From Valencia hispanica (lineage: Eukaryota > Chordata > Actinopteri > Cyprinodontiformes > Valenciidae): a stretch of 64,000 nt of DNA. Below the pieces are notes generated by a model that searched no databases, had not been told where the DNA came from, and worked only from the letters and a program-made list of their open reading frames with translations. This document shows positions 11,340 through 23,939 of the stretch, piece after piece. The translations under genes were made by a program, and so were the position numbers. How positions within the stretch are numbered: the first letter of the stretch is position 1; the number at the start of each line of letters is the position of its first letter. The stretch covers positions 26,962,235 through 27,026,234 of the forward strand of contig OY747712.1 in assembly GCA_963556495.2 (NCBI GenBank), in the 5' to 3' direction.

Positions 11340-13710
11340 CTGTATGATCAATCGACTTAAATTTTTTACCGAAACATAATTAGCATCAAATTGCACTGTA
11401 GATAATCTGATCGGAATGTGACTATATAGACTGTGTTAATTTAAAGCAAACTAATTCCATAACTGAATATGAACAGGACCTGTTTTTAAAGTACCATAAG
11501 ATAACATTTGTGGGGATCTGGTACTGTGTTGATTAAAGGAAGTAAATTACACGTCTAAGTTTACAACACCACAAAAGTGAAACGGTGGATGTCACTGCTC
11601 AATATATCCAAAACATAATACAATATCAGTGTGTACAGAAAAGGCTCTTTGAAAGTGAATCATTGGCAACTCATGTTTGCTCTGTCATATAGTCAGCCTG
11701 GTGGAGTCTCACTGCAGTGGATCCCCACACCATTTTTGTCCAAAAAACTAATCGTTGCGGTGGAAGTTCAAAGAACTATTATTTATTTATGATAAGCAGC
11801 ATAATGTTTTGGGAGGGTGCGCTACCGGCCCGGTGCACATCACAAAAGTGATGACGCCTCAAGGTGAGGATGCCATGTGACAATGTTGAGGCAGTATCCG
11901 TTATCTCACTCTGTGTCTGATGAATATATACTAGTCTTACTTTTAGTTTATTTTATAATCACAATTTTTAAGTGCAACTATAATTTCGATATTGTACAGC
12001 TGTGATGACACTTGGAGAGTGTGGTGTAGGAATAGATCCATCTACTTTGCAAAATAAAGTAAAAACATAAAATAAAAATACAAACGGTCACACTGTAAAA
12101 TGCTGAAGGGAAGCTTGTGATGGTGGTGGTGGGAGACTGAACTGCAGCAGCCATGATCTAAGAAAGGGTGCAGCTACACTACTGCTTTGCTAAGAAGAGC
12201 TCAGGCCTGATATAATATCATCCCAAAGATACAGTCAGTGTAATAAAATTGGAAAACCAAAGTTGCACGCACTGAAATGAAGGTGGGCTCAAAAAACCAT
12301 CTGATTACAAGACAGACCTTCTAGGGGAAAACAGAATCACTGCAAAGTAATGGGTTTCTTAGGATACCTGGCAACAAACGTTCTTTAAGTCAAGAAAAAA
12401 AATTGTTTCTCAAAAGGAAGAAACTTTAGCATTGATCCTTGTATATGCAAACAGTGCATAGCCAAGGATTTTTTGTTTACTGTGATCAAGGTTTATTCAA
12501 AGCATTTAGAAATATTTCAGTAACTGTTTTGTCCTTTTGCTGTTATTCCAGTCAGTGATCACAGGCTGACCTTTCCAGGGTTAACCAAAAGAATAACAAA
12601 AAGATTAAATAAATAAACTGATGGTCTTTGCATCATTTCTTTAAAAACAATGGGCTTCAAACTTCTGACAGACCGCATTTTCCTTTTAAATTTTTATTAT
12701 TTTCACAAAAGTTGATTGAATAACTAGCACCTGCCAAACAAGATTGTTTGTACCAAAGTGCAATTACATACAAAAGAATGATAAAGTTTTAGGCTGAATC
12801 ATAAAACTATTTTTTACTTAAATGTTTTCCTATTTAATGCGTCGGCTGTGCCGCTTTCTCTGCTGTCTGTGCTGCAGACAGAAGGTAAACAAAGAAGAAA
12901 AATTCACTATGCTACATCAACTATGCAACTCCAATATTTCCAAATTATTCAAAGATTTTCTGCACTGCATATAAAAAAATAATAAGCAACCAATGCACAT
13001 AAATCAGAGATGAGAAATGTGTATAAATCTGACGGTTGCTGTCCAACAGATTTTGTGTGTGAAAAATGGAGTCTGTTCACAGAAAGGCACTTACAACTGA
13101 ACAATGATGCAAGCTTAATGTCTGAAGATGACTGGCTGTTCTGACCATATTTATGAATCCAAAGTTTGGTAATTATGGTGTGGATGAAAAAATTTAACAA
13201 ATCAATAGCCAATAACACCGATATTTACTGTAACTCTCAAATATTTTTCAAATCCAACAGTGCTATGGCTGAAGCATTTCCCGGTCCTTTATAAAGAATC
13301 TCAAACATTAAGTAACAAAAATAATCAAGTTTTTCACATTTTTTAAAAGAAAATCTCCCTTTGAAAATGCTTTAGTTGAACTCTGCAACAAACCATGTCT
13401 CATAAAGAGACCTGGAAACAGTAAATCCTTGTGCTCACTTCCGTAAAGATCAGGACCTTTGTTCGTGTTTATTTCCTAACTCTGTCCCAGAAGCCACTGA
13501 AATACATGACAGGTCAGTGTTTTGGTGTTTAGCTCTCATTTTCCTGCTGCTTGAGCTGACAGAACTTATAGAAGGGTTGTTATCCCGATTCATAAGCATC
13601 ACTAGCCCCGAGCTTTGCGCTAAGCTTCGAGTTGTTTTTATTTTTGGAGGAAGTCTGTGTTTCAGTGAGTTTTTCGCCATGACTAGCTGGTTTATTATAT
13701 CTGTGTGGAG
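11340..13710. other. no recognised feature
   Basis: Intronic or intergenic AT-rich DNA. The short open frames here show no domain or splice context. I find no gene or clear transposon end. Confidence 0.45.
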
Positions 13711-13715
13711 AGGAG

Positions 13716-13745
13716 GGCCCACCCAAACCCTGGTTTGGGTGGGCC
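13716..13745. repeat. perfect short palindrome (14-bp arms, 2-bp centre)
   Basis: GGCCCACCCAAACC at 13716-13729 is followed by CT and its exact reverse complement at 13732-13745. GC-rich and perfect, it would form a tight hairpin or cruciform. It lies about 20 bp upstream of a transposon end. Confidence 0.8.
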
Positions 13746-13765
13746 AAACAAGGGTTTGCTCGCTC

Positions 13766-14090
13766 CTTCAAAAGTTGCGACATCTGTGGCATTGTGCTAT
13801 GTGATCAAATTGTACATTTCAGAGCGGCCTTTTATTGTGGCCAGTCTAAGGCCCACCTGTGTACTATTCATGCTGTCTAATCCACACCTTGATATGCCAC
13901 ACCTGTAAAGTGGGATGGATTATCTTGGCAAAGGAGAAGTGCTTACAAACATAGATTTAGACAGATTCGTGAATAATATTTGAGAGTAGTGGGTCTTTTG
14001 TGTACATAGAAAATGTTTCATATCTTTGAGCTCAGCTCATGAAAAATGGGAGCAAAAACAGGTGTTGCGTTTATATTTTTGTTCAGTGTA
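13766..14090. mobile_element. terminal fragment of a widespread fish DNA transposon
   Basis: Recognisable blocks are ccttttattgtggccagtct, ccacacctgtaaagtggg, ggcaaaggagaagtgctta and the end atttttgttcagtgta. This terminus recurs in many fish genomes, and I take it to be a Tc1/mariner-superfamily end. The opposite end was not found nearby. Confidence 0.55.
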
Positions 14091-14099
14091 TTATTGATT

Positions 14100-14957
14100 T
14101 TTTAAAATTATATAAGTAATTTAAATTGAGTTCTTATCTTGATGCTTTCTATACTTTTTAAACGTTTTTTTGACACTTTATTACATTAACGGCTCAAACA
14201 TTTGGTTTAGTTTGTATCCAAAAACCAGGCCTATAAAGCTGATTCTGATTCATTTCAGCTACTGAAGCTAACAAGCTACTTACCGATGGCTCAGGGTAGA
14301 CTGTGCCCAAAACACTGGAGCCCAGTCCAGTGACTGAATGCTGAAGCCAGCAGGTCTTCATACCCCCGTTTGTATTTTTGAAAGCGTTTTTGCTTCCGAG
14401 TAAGTGGAGGAGTACCGGGTGGACATTTTTAAAGTCGTGGGTGTTGTTAGCAGCGCGGCCCGGGAGCGTTATGCCCATCTCTGCGCAACCGTGACAGCAG
14501 CACCGCTTCGCAGTGGGCTTTGGGGTCCTGCTTGCGTCCCGCCCCAACAACTTTGTTTACAATAGTATTTCCTGTGTTTTATTTTGTTAATTATTGTTAC
14601 ATGTAGTGTTGATGTGCATCACTTGTCGGTTCAAAACAGGATGCAACATGTACCTGCAGGTCAACTACTGACACCTTTATTCGGTCCTCCACCGCTCCTT
14701 GCTGTGACATCCTTTGCAGTTAAAGTCATTTGGTTTCTTTTGTGGTTTGAGAGGAGCGAGGGCTCGGTAACGGAGCATGCCTGGCTCTGCATTTGTTTGG
14801 AGTAAGCAATGACTGTAGAATTAAGCTACCCGATAGGCTGTGATGAAAAGGGTAACTTTATTTTCATTAAACTTTTCAATCAACCCTTTTTTTCCCCTAT
14901 CACACCACGAGTCTAGCGATCGATATATGTTGTTATTGAATTATCGTCCAGGCCTAG
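14100..14957 (-). mobile_element. probable hAT-like repeat with CpG-rich internal segment
   Basis: On the minus strand the right edge reads TAGGCCTGGACGATAATTC, close to the common hAT end TAGGGCTGGGCGATA. The interior includes a GC- and CpG-rich block (14400-14560) in an AT-rich setting. A consensus donor, ATCG|GTAAGT, lies at 14286/14285 (minus). A 118-codon frame overlaps the block but resembles no protein I know. The alternative is an untranslated host exon. I favour a repeat because its text resembles a common fish element. Confidence 0.4.
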
Positions 14958-14965
14958 TACTGATA

Positions 14966-15235
14966 TAAGGGTTGCATGGTGACACAGTTGGTCGCACTGT
15001 TGTCTTGCAGCAAGGTAGTCTTTGATTCAAATCCCGGCCTTGGATCTTTCTGCATGAACTTTGCATGTTCTCCCAGTGCATGCGTGGTTTCTCTCTGGGT
15101 ACTCTGGCTTCCTCCCACAGTCCAAAAACATGACTGTTAGGTTAATTGGTCTCTCTCCATTGCCATTCGGTGTGAGTGTGTGCATGCATGGTTTATTACC
15201 CTGTGTGTTGCCATATAAAACCAATAAGATGACGT
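14966..15235 (+). mobile_element. tRNA-derived SINE copy
   Basis: The head has an A-box-like tggtgacacagttgg and a B box (gattcaaatcccgg). The body follows the 25973 copy closely (ctttctgcatgaactttgc, ggcttcctcccacagtcc, aaacatgactgttaggttaa). The 3' body and the ATGG tail are lost or diverged. Confidence 0.7.
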
Positions 15236-15344
15236 TGTAGATTTCGGTTCTAAATTTTTTGTAAATTACTTATTATAAAACTGGTAGTTTTACCAAAGGC
15301 AATCACATAAAGAGAATCTCATGTCTGTACATGCCTAGTAAGTG

Positions 15345-15780
15345 ATTTATGTGGCTACTAGTCATTTTGCCTCTTAGCCATTTTATACCGGTCTATTTTG
15401 ATTGTTTTATACCCAACTTTTTGAGGGGGGTATTAAATGAAGCAGTTTGCAACAGGATGCTTTGTACCGCCTGTACACCCATTTGTAAAACCCAGGGGGT
15501 CTGTTTTATACCCGCTTCGACATTCAAGGATTTCAAGTGGTTTTCTCCAATCTACAGTATGGAAATGTAATTATCTGACTCCAATAAATATTCTCTACTA
15601 GCTTGAGGCCACTCAGAGCTATTTTAGTTGGATCAGGCGTTAAAATCTCTCATATTTCATAAGTGTCAATAAGCCCAACAGGAAATAGAACAAAAAAAAT
15701 GTTATACATTTTTACATAGAGTAAAATAGTGGCTTACACATAACAAAAATTCAGTTTCTCTGCAAATTATAAACACGCAA
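15345..15780. other. no recognised feature
   Basis: I see no coding signal or repeat signature in this stretch. Confidence 0.4.
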
Positions 15781-15782
15781 GA

Positions 15783-16250
15783 TTAATGAAAAATGGTTTT
15801 GGCTAAGAAATTGTCAGCTTGCTTAAAAGCATGCCAACGTACTGCACAGTACATGAACTCAATACTTGGTCCGAGCTCCCGCATGAATTACAGAAGCAGT
15901 ATGACGCAGCACAGAGGTGTTCAATCTATAGCTCTGCTGTGGTTTCAAGGAAGCCCAGATTCCTTAATTAGCAGCCTTTAGTACATCTGTAACACCAGCA
16001 GAAGACAAGCCTCACCAAATCACCAATGACTGTGGAAATTCTACACTGGACGTCAGGAAAGTTGGACTCTGATCCTCTCTTCCACCGGATTCTGAATTCC
16101 AACTTAAATAGAAAATTTCTTCTCTACTTTTATCTCAAAAGAGGACTTTGAACTACTTAGCAACAGCTCCATTCTTTTTCTCCAAAGTCCAGATAAGATA
16201 TCTCTGACATTGAATGCGACAATTCCTTAATTGGAATGTAGCCTGTTGGC
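15783..16250 (-). pseudogene. decayed Tc1-like transposase remnant
   Basis: The plus strand is the reverse of a Tc1-type coding region. It includes a start like the transposase C-terminus (actcaatacttggtccg), then caccaatgactgtggaaatt and ccattctttttctcc. It resembles the better-kept transposase at 40041-40982 in layout, but frame is lost and internal pieces are missing. Confidence 0.5.
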
Positions 16251-17479
16251 AAATGAAACTGTCTCCAACCGAAGTCATCACCTAGAAGATGTGTGATATA
16301 CCAGTTTTCCTTTTGAAATAGAATTACTATAATAAATTAACAATTTTATTATATTCTAATTTACTGAGATGCACTTATAGGCATGTGGTGCTTTGTTTAC
16401 AAGTAAGAAACTGAAGAAGAAAGAGATGAAATGGCAATGTGAAATGAGACTGACCCAGAAGCAGTTACTAAACAAAGTAAACAAGACCATCATCACAAAA
16501 TGTCATTGACTTCACGTCATAATAATTAGAAGTGTTGAAAAAGCAATTACAACACAGCCAAAACTAGTTGTCATTTTTGACCTAATACATATTAATTAAA
16601 ATGTATATGGAAATATGTTGCTAAGAAACAGGTGGTTTGCTATCCTGCAATGCACTTGCAAGCAGGCAGTTCTCAAAAAAAAGAGTTGGATTAAAGACCC
16701 CTTTGAGCAGAAGTCAAGACAAAAACAACACTAGACATGAATATACCGACATGGACTGCTGGGACATGTAATGTCTAGATTCTTTAAGCGGCTATGAGCA
16801 GCAGGGGTGCACATTAAAACATGCTAATGCTAGCTTTTGTTAACCCACATCTTGGGCACAAAGCAGCTGCACAGGAGCTAACTACAGCTAGAGCTAGCCT
16901 GTTGTGTTGGAACTCTGTCGCCTTTCCTCGGTCACACCGACTAAAGAGACACTGACATCAACCAAATGCAACTAAAACAGCAAAAAAAGAAAGGGACCCA
17001 CAACCCTCCAGCCACCTACATACAGTCGATTGGATTCAGTTTTCGGAACTCAACTCAGGAAAGAGGCTCAAAGAGCAAACAGGTTACCAGTGGATGCAGA
17101 TAGTTCACCAACTCATCCTAACTACAATCCACAACAAAACATGTCACATGAACGCGATTTTGTTAACACGACGGGAAAACATAACATGTAAGAAAAAATT
17201 CATATTATCAATCTCCAATCGAAACGAAGGTGATTATCAGGGAATTTTGCCCGACACACAAAGGCTCGGTCTATTCAATGGAACGGAACTGTTCCAAAGA
17301 ACTACAATGCCCCATGAAAAGTGAAAATGCTACATTACACAACGACGCTAATGTTGATATCTACTTCTCCTTGGCAACTTGGGATCATTGTGTGTGGTTG
17401 TTAATGTATTACAGTGTGTTGGAGCAGCATAAACCCCCATTTTCGGTTTATATAGCACCAATGAACCTTTCCATTTAAC

Positions 17480-18640
17480 GTTCCGTTCAATAGTCTGAGT
17501 CATGAAAAGCCGAGGCGGCGACAAATCCCCCCCTCCATCAGACTGGAGGATGATGATGTTGGCTAAGACTCACTTCAAAAAGGTTAAATTCAAAACAGAA
17601 ATCTAGCCAACAGCGATAGCAAAGAAAGTTCAGATTACATCTTACCTTCCAGCCCTATGGACAGAGAATTATCCTCTTCATGTCCCAAAATACTGGGGGG
17701 ATGAAACGTCGTACTTTTATCTGCCAGCAAGCTAGCGAGCTAATGGAGCTAGCTAGCCTCTCTCCAATGAAACAAGACTGCAGTTCTCAAAAATGCACAG
17801 CACATATCATTATATCCCAGCGTTGCAATGGTATTCCCAACTTTGCCCATTTGATGGAAAAGCGGCTTATGTAAATCCAAAGGAAAAACACTTCGCTGGC
17901 TCGCTCATTTGCGGGGGATCACTTTCCTTTCTCCAATGACAGCTGTCGAGTTCGGGTTATAATACAGCTAGTTGCTGTTAGCCACCCAAGACTACGGCCA
18001 GCAGCAATCTCACCACCAACATACAAAACGCCTTCAAAACCGAAATTCAGGCTGCCCTATGAGCCAGCTTCCCGTAAACTTCAAATGCGAATCCTCGGGG
18101 AAAGTATGGCTGCGGCTGAAGCAAATGTTGGGTACGGACCGCTGGCTTGGCAACTGGTTCTATTTTCTTCAGCTGCGACAAGCTGCGGGACCAAGCGGCC
18201 AGTTAGGAGACTCTCGTAACCAGCCTGCCACGCAGTAACAACCGGCTCCAAAAATGTGCAAAAACAAACATTGGCTTCCCTAAAAATAACACTCAGTCTA
18301 CCACACGGACCGAGTAGAAATATCAACAAGAAATATGATAAAACCAAGTTGAAGATGACGCTTCGGTGTACTCTATAACGGTGGCCATATCTAATGATAA
18401 GTGGCACCGAAGCACAGCCCCCTAGGCTCCCAACAAAATAGACCCACCTCCTCCAACCAGAACTACACCGGACGGTTATTTTCACGTCACTTTAAATGGT
18501 CAAAAAAACACGCGTTTCAAATATTTAGCAAATGTATTTACCCATCGATAAGACGACACGGAAAATATTATGAAACAAACCGTTTCACAATTTCTTCAAA
18601 ATACTCTCTGACCCTGCGGAGTGATATGGGCATTTAGTAA
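17480..18640. promoter_or_regulatory. kmt2c: CpG-rich candidate promoter region for kmt2c
   Basis: CpG is visibly denser here than in the flanks, and no repeat signature is seen. The plus strand shows CCAAT at 17764-17768 and 17934-17938. Just downstream on the minus strand is the strong donor GGAAG|GTAAG at 17646/17645. A YY1-like word (AGTATGGCTGC) occurs near 18103 on the plus strand and a related ATATGGCC word near 18387 on the minus strand, so bidirectional activity is possible. The transcription start is not determined. Confidence 0.45.
17646..17860 (-). other. kmt2c: candidate untranslated first exon of kmt2c
   Basis: Its 3' boundary is the donor GGAAG|GTAAG (minus strand). The 5' limit is a guess, placed 60-80 bp below the inverted CCAAT box at 17934. 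It would splice to the acceptor at 1530/1529, directly before the kmt2c ATG. No long frame runs through it in the minus sense, as expected of a leader exon. Only splice consensus and CpG context support it. Confidence 0.4.
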
Positions 18641-19342
18641 ATAAAATAATGGCATGGGAAAATAAGAAAATACAGATTGTGGATTTCACTCGTACTGGAA
18701 CTGGACTGCGGATAGTTAACGCTCCAGCTCATGCAAAAATATTCTAGCAGCAGCTGGCAGAAGTGAATCTAACTCTTGGGTTTGGTTATTCCAACAAAAC
18801 ACGCAGGGGTCGATTTTTTTGCGACAGACATGGTCGTTTAAACCACGAACAAATGGGGTTCAGCTTGCTCCCTTGTGCCTTTTCTTCCTCAGTCCCCCAC
18901 TACACACCCAACCCCCATTCACACACTTACACATATACGCGCACACACACACAGCAGGCATTGCATTGCAAGTAAAGGTAGTCTGCAAGCAGGCAGACAT
19001 ATATAGGCTGTATACTCTGTACATGCAGGGGTTAACTTTCGTAAAAGTCCCCAGGGGTTGGCTTTCAGCAGCACATATTATGAGATGGAGCGGAGGGTGT
19101 TGTTTATTTACATTCAGTTTACTCTTGTTATGGACTCCTGACAACCTCACCATACCGCTCTTAGAGTTATGCCAGAAGAAAATAATATTATTAATAAATA
19201 CATTTGTTTTAGCAGTGAGGTTAGGCACGTTTTCCCCAAACTAAGAGCTCCCCCTGCTGGGTAATGCAAAGTAAGCGAGTAACATCTTTCGGTGCCGTGC
19301 CTTACAAAATTGGACATAGGCCTACATACTACTCAACTTTTA

Positions 19343-19960
19343 TTTATTTTGTCACATTACAACCACAAATTTCAATGTATTGTATTGGTATTGTATGTAC
19401 AAAAAGTAGCACACAACTGTGAGGTGAAAGGACGGTTATTTTCTTTAACTTTGACTAATTAAAGCCTGAAAATATTTGGAATCAATTTGTTTACTGCCAC
19501 ATTTACTAAAACCCCTGAATAAAATCCAGTGGTACTGCCTTCAGAAGTCGACTAATTAGTAAACAGAGACAACCTGTGTGAAATATTAATCTTAGTATAA
19601 ATCCAGTTGTCATATGAAAGCCTCAGAGGTTTGTTAGAGAGCATAAGTGAACAAACAGCATCCCAAAAACCAAGGAACTCAGCAGACAGGTCAGGGATAA
19701 AGTTGTGTAGATGTTTAAAGCAGGGATGTGCTATCAAGCAACACCCAAAGCTGCTATCACAAAACACTGCTCAATCCATCACCCAACAAAGACAAGACTT
19801 TGGCTCAACTGTAAATCTATAAAGACATGGCTGTTAAATTTAAAGGTAGGCTACAGCAAGGAAAACAGTGGAACTACTACTAGCCTACTACTTCACAGAA
19901 ATGTGACAAAGGGAAAGTTAAAAAGTACCATTTAAAGTTTGCAGGAAACACATACAATTT
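19343..19960 (+). mobile_element. degenerate Tc1-like element with transposase N-terminal remnant
   Basis: It starts with a Tc1 end (cattacaaccacaaatttca, also seen at 32116 and 44112). Farther in is a plus-strand transposase start: gcctcagaggtttgttagag, aggtcagggataaagttgtg and actgctcaatccatcac, matching the HTH region of a common fish Tc1 family. The catalytic part is missing. Confidence 0.6.
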
Positions 19961-20235
19961 GTGGAAAAGAAGTTCACATCAAATGAGTCCAAAGCTGAAA
20001 TTTCTGTCCAACATCCAAAACAATATATTTAGCAAAAAAAATTAACACTGTTTATGAATGACACTGAACTCACCATTCCCCCTGTGGGGATTTAAGAAGA
20101 CATAAACATAGCAGCCTAAAAAAAAAGAAAACAAATTTTAAAAAACTATAGATCAGTTTGGCTACATTTTTTCCCTAAAGAATTATCATCACCACTATAT
20201 TTTTATAAGGAAAACAATGCATGCACTGTTAATGA

Positions 20236-20690
20236 CCTCAGCCAGGAGGTAATGTTTTCGTGCCGTCTGTCTGTCTGTTAGCAACATAACTCAAAAAGTT
20301 ATGGACGGATTTCGCTGAAACTTTCAGGAAATGTCCGCATTGGGACCAGGAAAAACTGATTAAATGTTGTGATTATCCAACATGAAGCGAAACCACACAA
20401 CTAGCAGCAGTGCTAACCTCCACTCCTCTCCAGTGTCAGAGCGCTCACAAGTGGTTGATATGACGCAGCAGCCCCACTACGGTTGAAGCATATGCACAGC
20501 AAATTAATCACGAATGTGCAAATCTCCCCTCTCCGCTGGAAGAGCACAGCAGCAGCACGAACACAGCTATACGTGTCATTAACAGACATTTTATAGGTAA
20601 AGTACCCAAACTTAGAATTAGATAACATGGGGATGGGGGGAGTGGCCATGGTGGAGGTCTATGCTCTCTGAGTGCCTTTGTAGTTCATAA
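20236..20690. repeat. dispersed repeat of unknown class, near-complete copy
   Basis: It begins near 'aggaggtaatgttttcg', continues through aaaagttatggacggattt and gaaactttcaggaaatg, and ends near ggaggtctatgctctctgag. The 5' part recurs at 29007 and the 3' part at 34725. It is a familiar fish repeat. I do not assign it to a superfamily. Confidence 0.55.
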
Positions 20691-20699
20691 GGTTTTAGT

Positions 20700-23600
20700 T
20701 TCTGTGCATCAGCCCCTAATGGGACCTTGGACTTGGACCTTGCCCTCCCTGATTCATACCTGTCACTATCAGCGGAGTGGATTAGAAATCATAAACCCAA
20801 CAAATGTAACCCCAATAATCTCAAACAGTTATTAAAAGTCCCACCTTCACTAAATCATAGTCACTCCAGTTACTATTAATATGGAACTTTTAAATGTTCG
20901 CTCTCTGCTGTATCAAAACTTTTATCAATGATCTGATTTTAGACCATAATCTTGATTGTTTATTTTCAACGGAAACATGTCTGAGTGCAGATGCCCCTGT
21001 TGTTCTTACAGAGGCATCCCCACCAAATGTTGCCTTCACTTATTCCACAAGGAGTAGCAAAAGGGGAGACTGGTTTTATAAGTTCATCAACTCTTTCTGC
21101 CAAATCTGTTTTATTTGATAATTATAGCACTTTTAGATATACTGCAACTGTTTTTAGCACTTCTTAGATTTTATGTGTCACAGTTTATAGGGCTCCTAAA
21201 AAGAGCACACCTTTTATTCAAGAATTTTCCAAGTTTTTATCAATCCTGCACAACTCCTTTGAAAATATCATTTTAGCTGGTTATTTTAATCTACATACGG
21301 ATAACCTTTTAGATTCTTTATCAACACATTTTTTAAATGTTCTGAATTATATGGATTTTAGTCAACATGTCACACAGCCAACTCACAACAGAGGACACAA
21401 CCTGGACTTCGTCATCCCATATGGCCTGTCCACCAGTGTGTACTCTGTTGTTGACTTGGCTGTCTCTGACCACCACTGTGTGTTTTTTAACATCACCAAT
21501 TTTATCCAGTGAGAGAGCTCTTTGAGAACTGTCAGAAAACATATTTTAATCCCTTGAAGTGGCTGCAGGTTTTCTTGTATTTTAAGAAAAGATACCTCCT
21601 AGTGCTTTACCTGCCCCCTGTGATTTTATCGTCAATGATTTTAACAATAGGCTTTAGTCCGCTCTCGGCCTGCTTGGTCCACTAAAAGTACACTCAAAAC
21701 TTGCATCACCGTAGAGAAATGAAGACCTCAAAAAACAAGAGAAATTGTAGAGTGGCAGAGAAAAAAATGGAGCAAAAATAAAATCACTAAAAACCATCAA
21801 ATATGCACAGAACTTCCCAAAGCATAAAGTAATGCAGAAATTCAAGAAATGCATACTTTTCCAAAATCATTTCAGATCATAAAAATAATCCCAAAATTAT
21901 TTTTTCCACTATTCACAAAAATACTGTGCTTCTAATGCATTTCAGAAAACCCCCTCAACGCTCTCTGTGAGGAGTTTACAGACCACTTCAGAAGCAAGGT
22001 AGACACCATCAGATGTAATATTTTATCTTCTCAAAGTAACACAGTTTTAGACAAATCTGAGCATGTGTTTTTACCAGAGGAAACACTGGACAGTTTAGTC
22101 TTGATAGAAGCTAAGATTCTTGATAAAGCTTTCTCCTCAGTGGGGCCCACCACATGTCTTTTAGACCCAATTCCCACTTCATTTTTTAAGCAATTATATG
22201 GATCTTTTAGAAGTGAGATTTGAACCTTGATGAATTGCTCCCTTGAGATGGAGGTCTTTCCTGCCGTCTTTAAAGAGGCGGTGGTGAGGCCCCTGCTGAA
22301 GAAGAGCAACTTAAATTTGAATGATTTTAACAACTTTTGACCAGTATCTAACTTACAGTTTTTAAGCAAAATAAAAAAAGCTTGTTTTAATTTAACTTAA
22401 TGATTTTATTAACGTTCATAATGTCCTAGAGAAATTTCAGTCTGGTTTTAGGGTGAACCATAGTACTGAGACCGCCCTTTTCAAGACTTTAAATGATTTC
22501 AGGTTAACCTATGATGCACAGAAGGTAATAGTGTTGGTTCTACTGGATCTAAATGGTGCCTTTGATACAGTATACCACACTATTCTTTTAACTTGTTTAA
22601 AACAGATTGGCCTTTCTAGTACTGTTCACAAATGGTTCGCATTCTATCTCACAGTCGGGACTTTTTTTTAACTGCATTTTAGACCAAATCCTGGATGACA
22701 GAAAACACTCTCCAGCTCAACCAGGACAAAACTGAAGTTTAAGTGATTGGTCCTGAGGCTCAGAGAGAGAAACTTTTATCAAAATTACAATCATTGTCAT
22801 TTAATCCTTCTTTACAAGTGAAGAACCTAGGCGTGAAATTCTGATTCTGAGCTGACTTTTATCCCTCACTTTAAAAACATTACTAAAATAGGTTTTTATT
22901 ATCTAAACAACATTGCCAGAGTCCGCCCCATTCTCTCTTGGGCCAACACGGAGATACTGATGCATGCTTTTAACACCAGTAGAATTGATTACTGCAATGT
23001 CCTGCTTTTTGGTCTTCCCAAAAAGAGTATCTCAGGTTTAAAAGTTCTACAAAATCAGCAGCACGGGTCCTGATGAAGATCAGGAGGAAGGAGCACATTA
23101 CACCTGTCTTAAATTCATTGCATTGGCTCCCTGTACGTTTTAAAATACATTTTAAGGTTCTTTGAATGGTCTTAATGGTCTTGGGCCTTCTTATCTTTTA
23201 GAACCGCTTTTACTATATGAACCTTCGTTGTCTCTGCGCTCCTCTGGCAGCCTTTTCCTTGTTATCCCTAAAGTGAGGACACACTCACAGCAAGGCGTCT
23301 TTCCAGTACTACAGTATGACCCTCACCTCTGGAACAGGCTGCCGGAGGACCTCACGGCCGCAGAGAACGTTCATGTTTTTAAGAGCAGGCTCAAGACTCA
23401 CCTTTTTAGCCTAGCTTTTAACTGATGATTATGTATTATAGTCTGTTTAATTGCTCTGCATGTTTTACTTGCTTATATTTGATCCATGTTTTACTACTTA
23501 GTCTTATATTTATTCAGTGTTTATTTTCATATTTTAACCTGTTATTTTAATCTTCCTTCCAGTGTTTCCTCTGTGGCTGCCTGGGTGCCCTCCTTGTAGC

Positions 23601-23860
23601 ACTTGGGGGGAGGTGAGGTTCTTGGGCTTGCATCCTCTGGGCGCCCTGTGTCAGTGCCTTGGCTGCTTCTGTTGATGTGCTGCTGCCAGTGCAGATGGCT
23701 CCTTTGATGGGGTATAATTGTGATCATGTTTTTAAATCTGTGGGGGAGGGATGGGAATGTGGTTTATGTCGGGTCATTTTAATCTGTTAAGCACTTTGAG
23801 TTGCAACGTTGGTATGAAAGCGCTTTATAAATAAAGTTTGATTGATTGATTTATTGATTA
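20700..23860 (+). mobile_element. L2-C LINE, degenerate, ORF2 and 3' tail
   Basis: An ORF2 start near 20880 (MELLNVRSL-like) is followed by a decayed APE-type endonuclease. Reverse-transcriptase blocks appear at 22440-22660 (VLVLLDLNGAFDTVYH) and the C-terminal domain at 23162-23425 (LGPSYLLEPLLLYEP, LWNRLPEDLTAAE, KSRLKTHLFSLAFN). Near 22670 the frame jumps from RT block 3 to text like LQLNQDKTEV, so the segment with the GVPQG and ADD motifs is deleted. The tail is a TTGA-type repeat after ataaataaagttt. Frameshifts are many and the copy is dead. Confidence 0.8.
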
Positions 23861-23939
23861 ACTGTCACATCAGATGTAAGGCTGCTGGTCAGCAGTGCTT
23901 CTTGACACTGGACATACTGGTGTCACTTTCAGAGCTATG

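Larger units (their letters stand above)
1530..17645 (-). other. kmt2c: probable 5'-UTR intron of kmt2c
   Basis: The acceptor (pyrimidine tract then CAG, minus strand) ends at 1530. The nearest strong donor upstream on the minus strand in CpG-rich sequence is GGAAG|GTAAG at 17646/17645. Joining the two gives an intron of about 16.1 kb made largely of transposon relics. This is inference from splice consensus only. Another donor-like site at 14285 lies in a repeat-like segment. Confidence 0.45.

Noticed and set aside
14194..14550. 118-codon minus-strand frame as a gene
   Set aside because: Falls in a CpG-rich, hAT-like repeat segment and shows no known domain. Kept only as a possible untranslated exon.
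18081..18485. 134-codon minus-strand frame in the CpG-rich region
   Set aside because: No domain or homology recognised. High local GC lengthens chance frames. More likely promoter or leader sequence.
18819..19244. 141-codon plus-strand frame
   Set aside because: Crosses a CA-rich tract and low-complexity His/Thr text, with no domain and an opposing frame of similar length.
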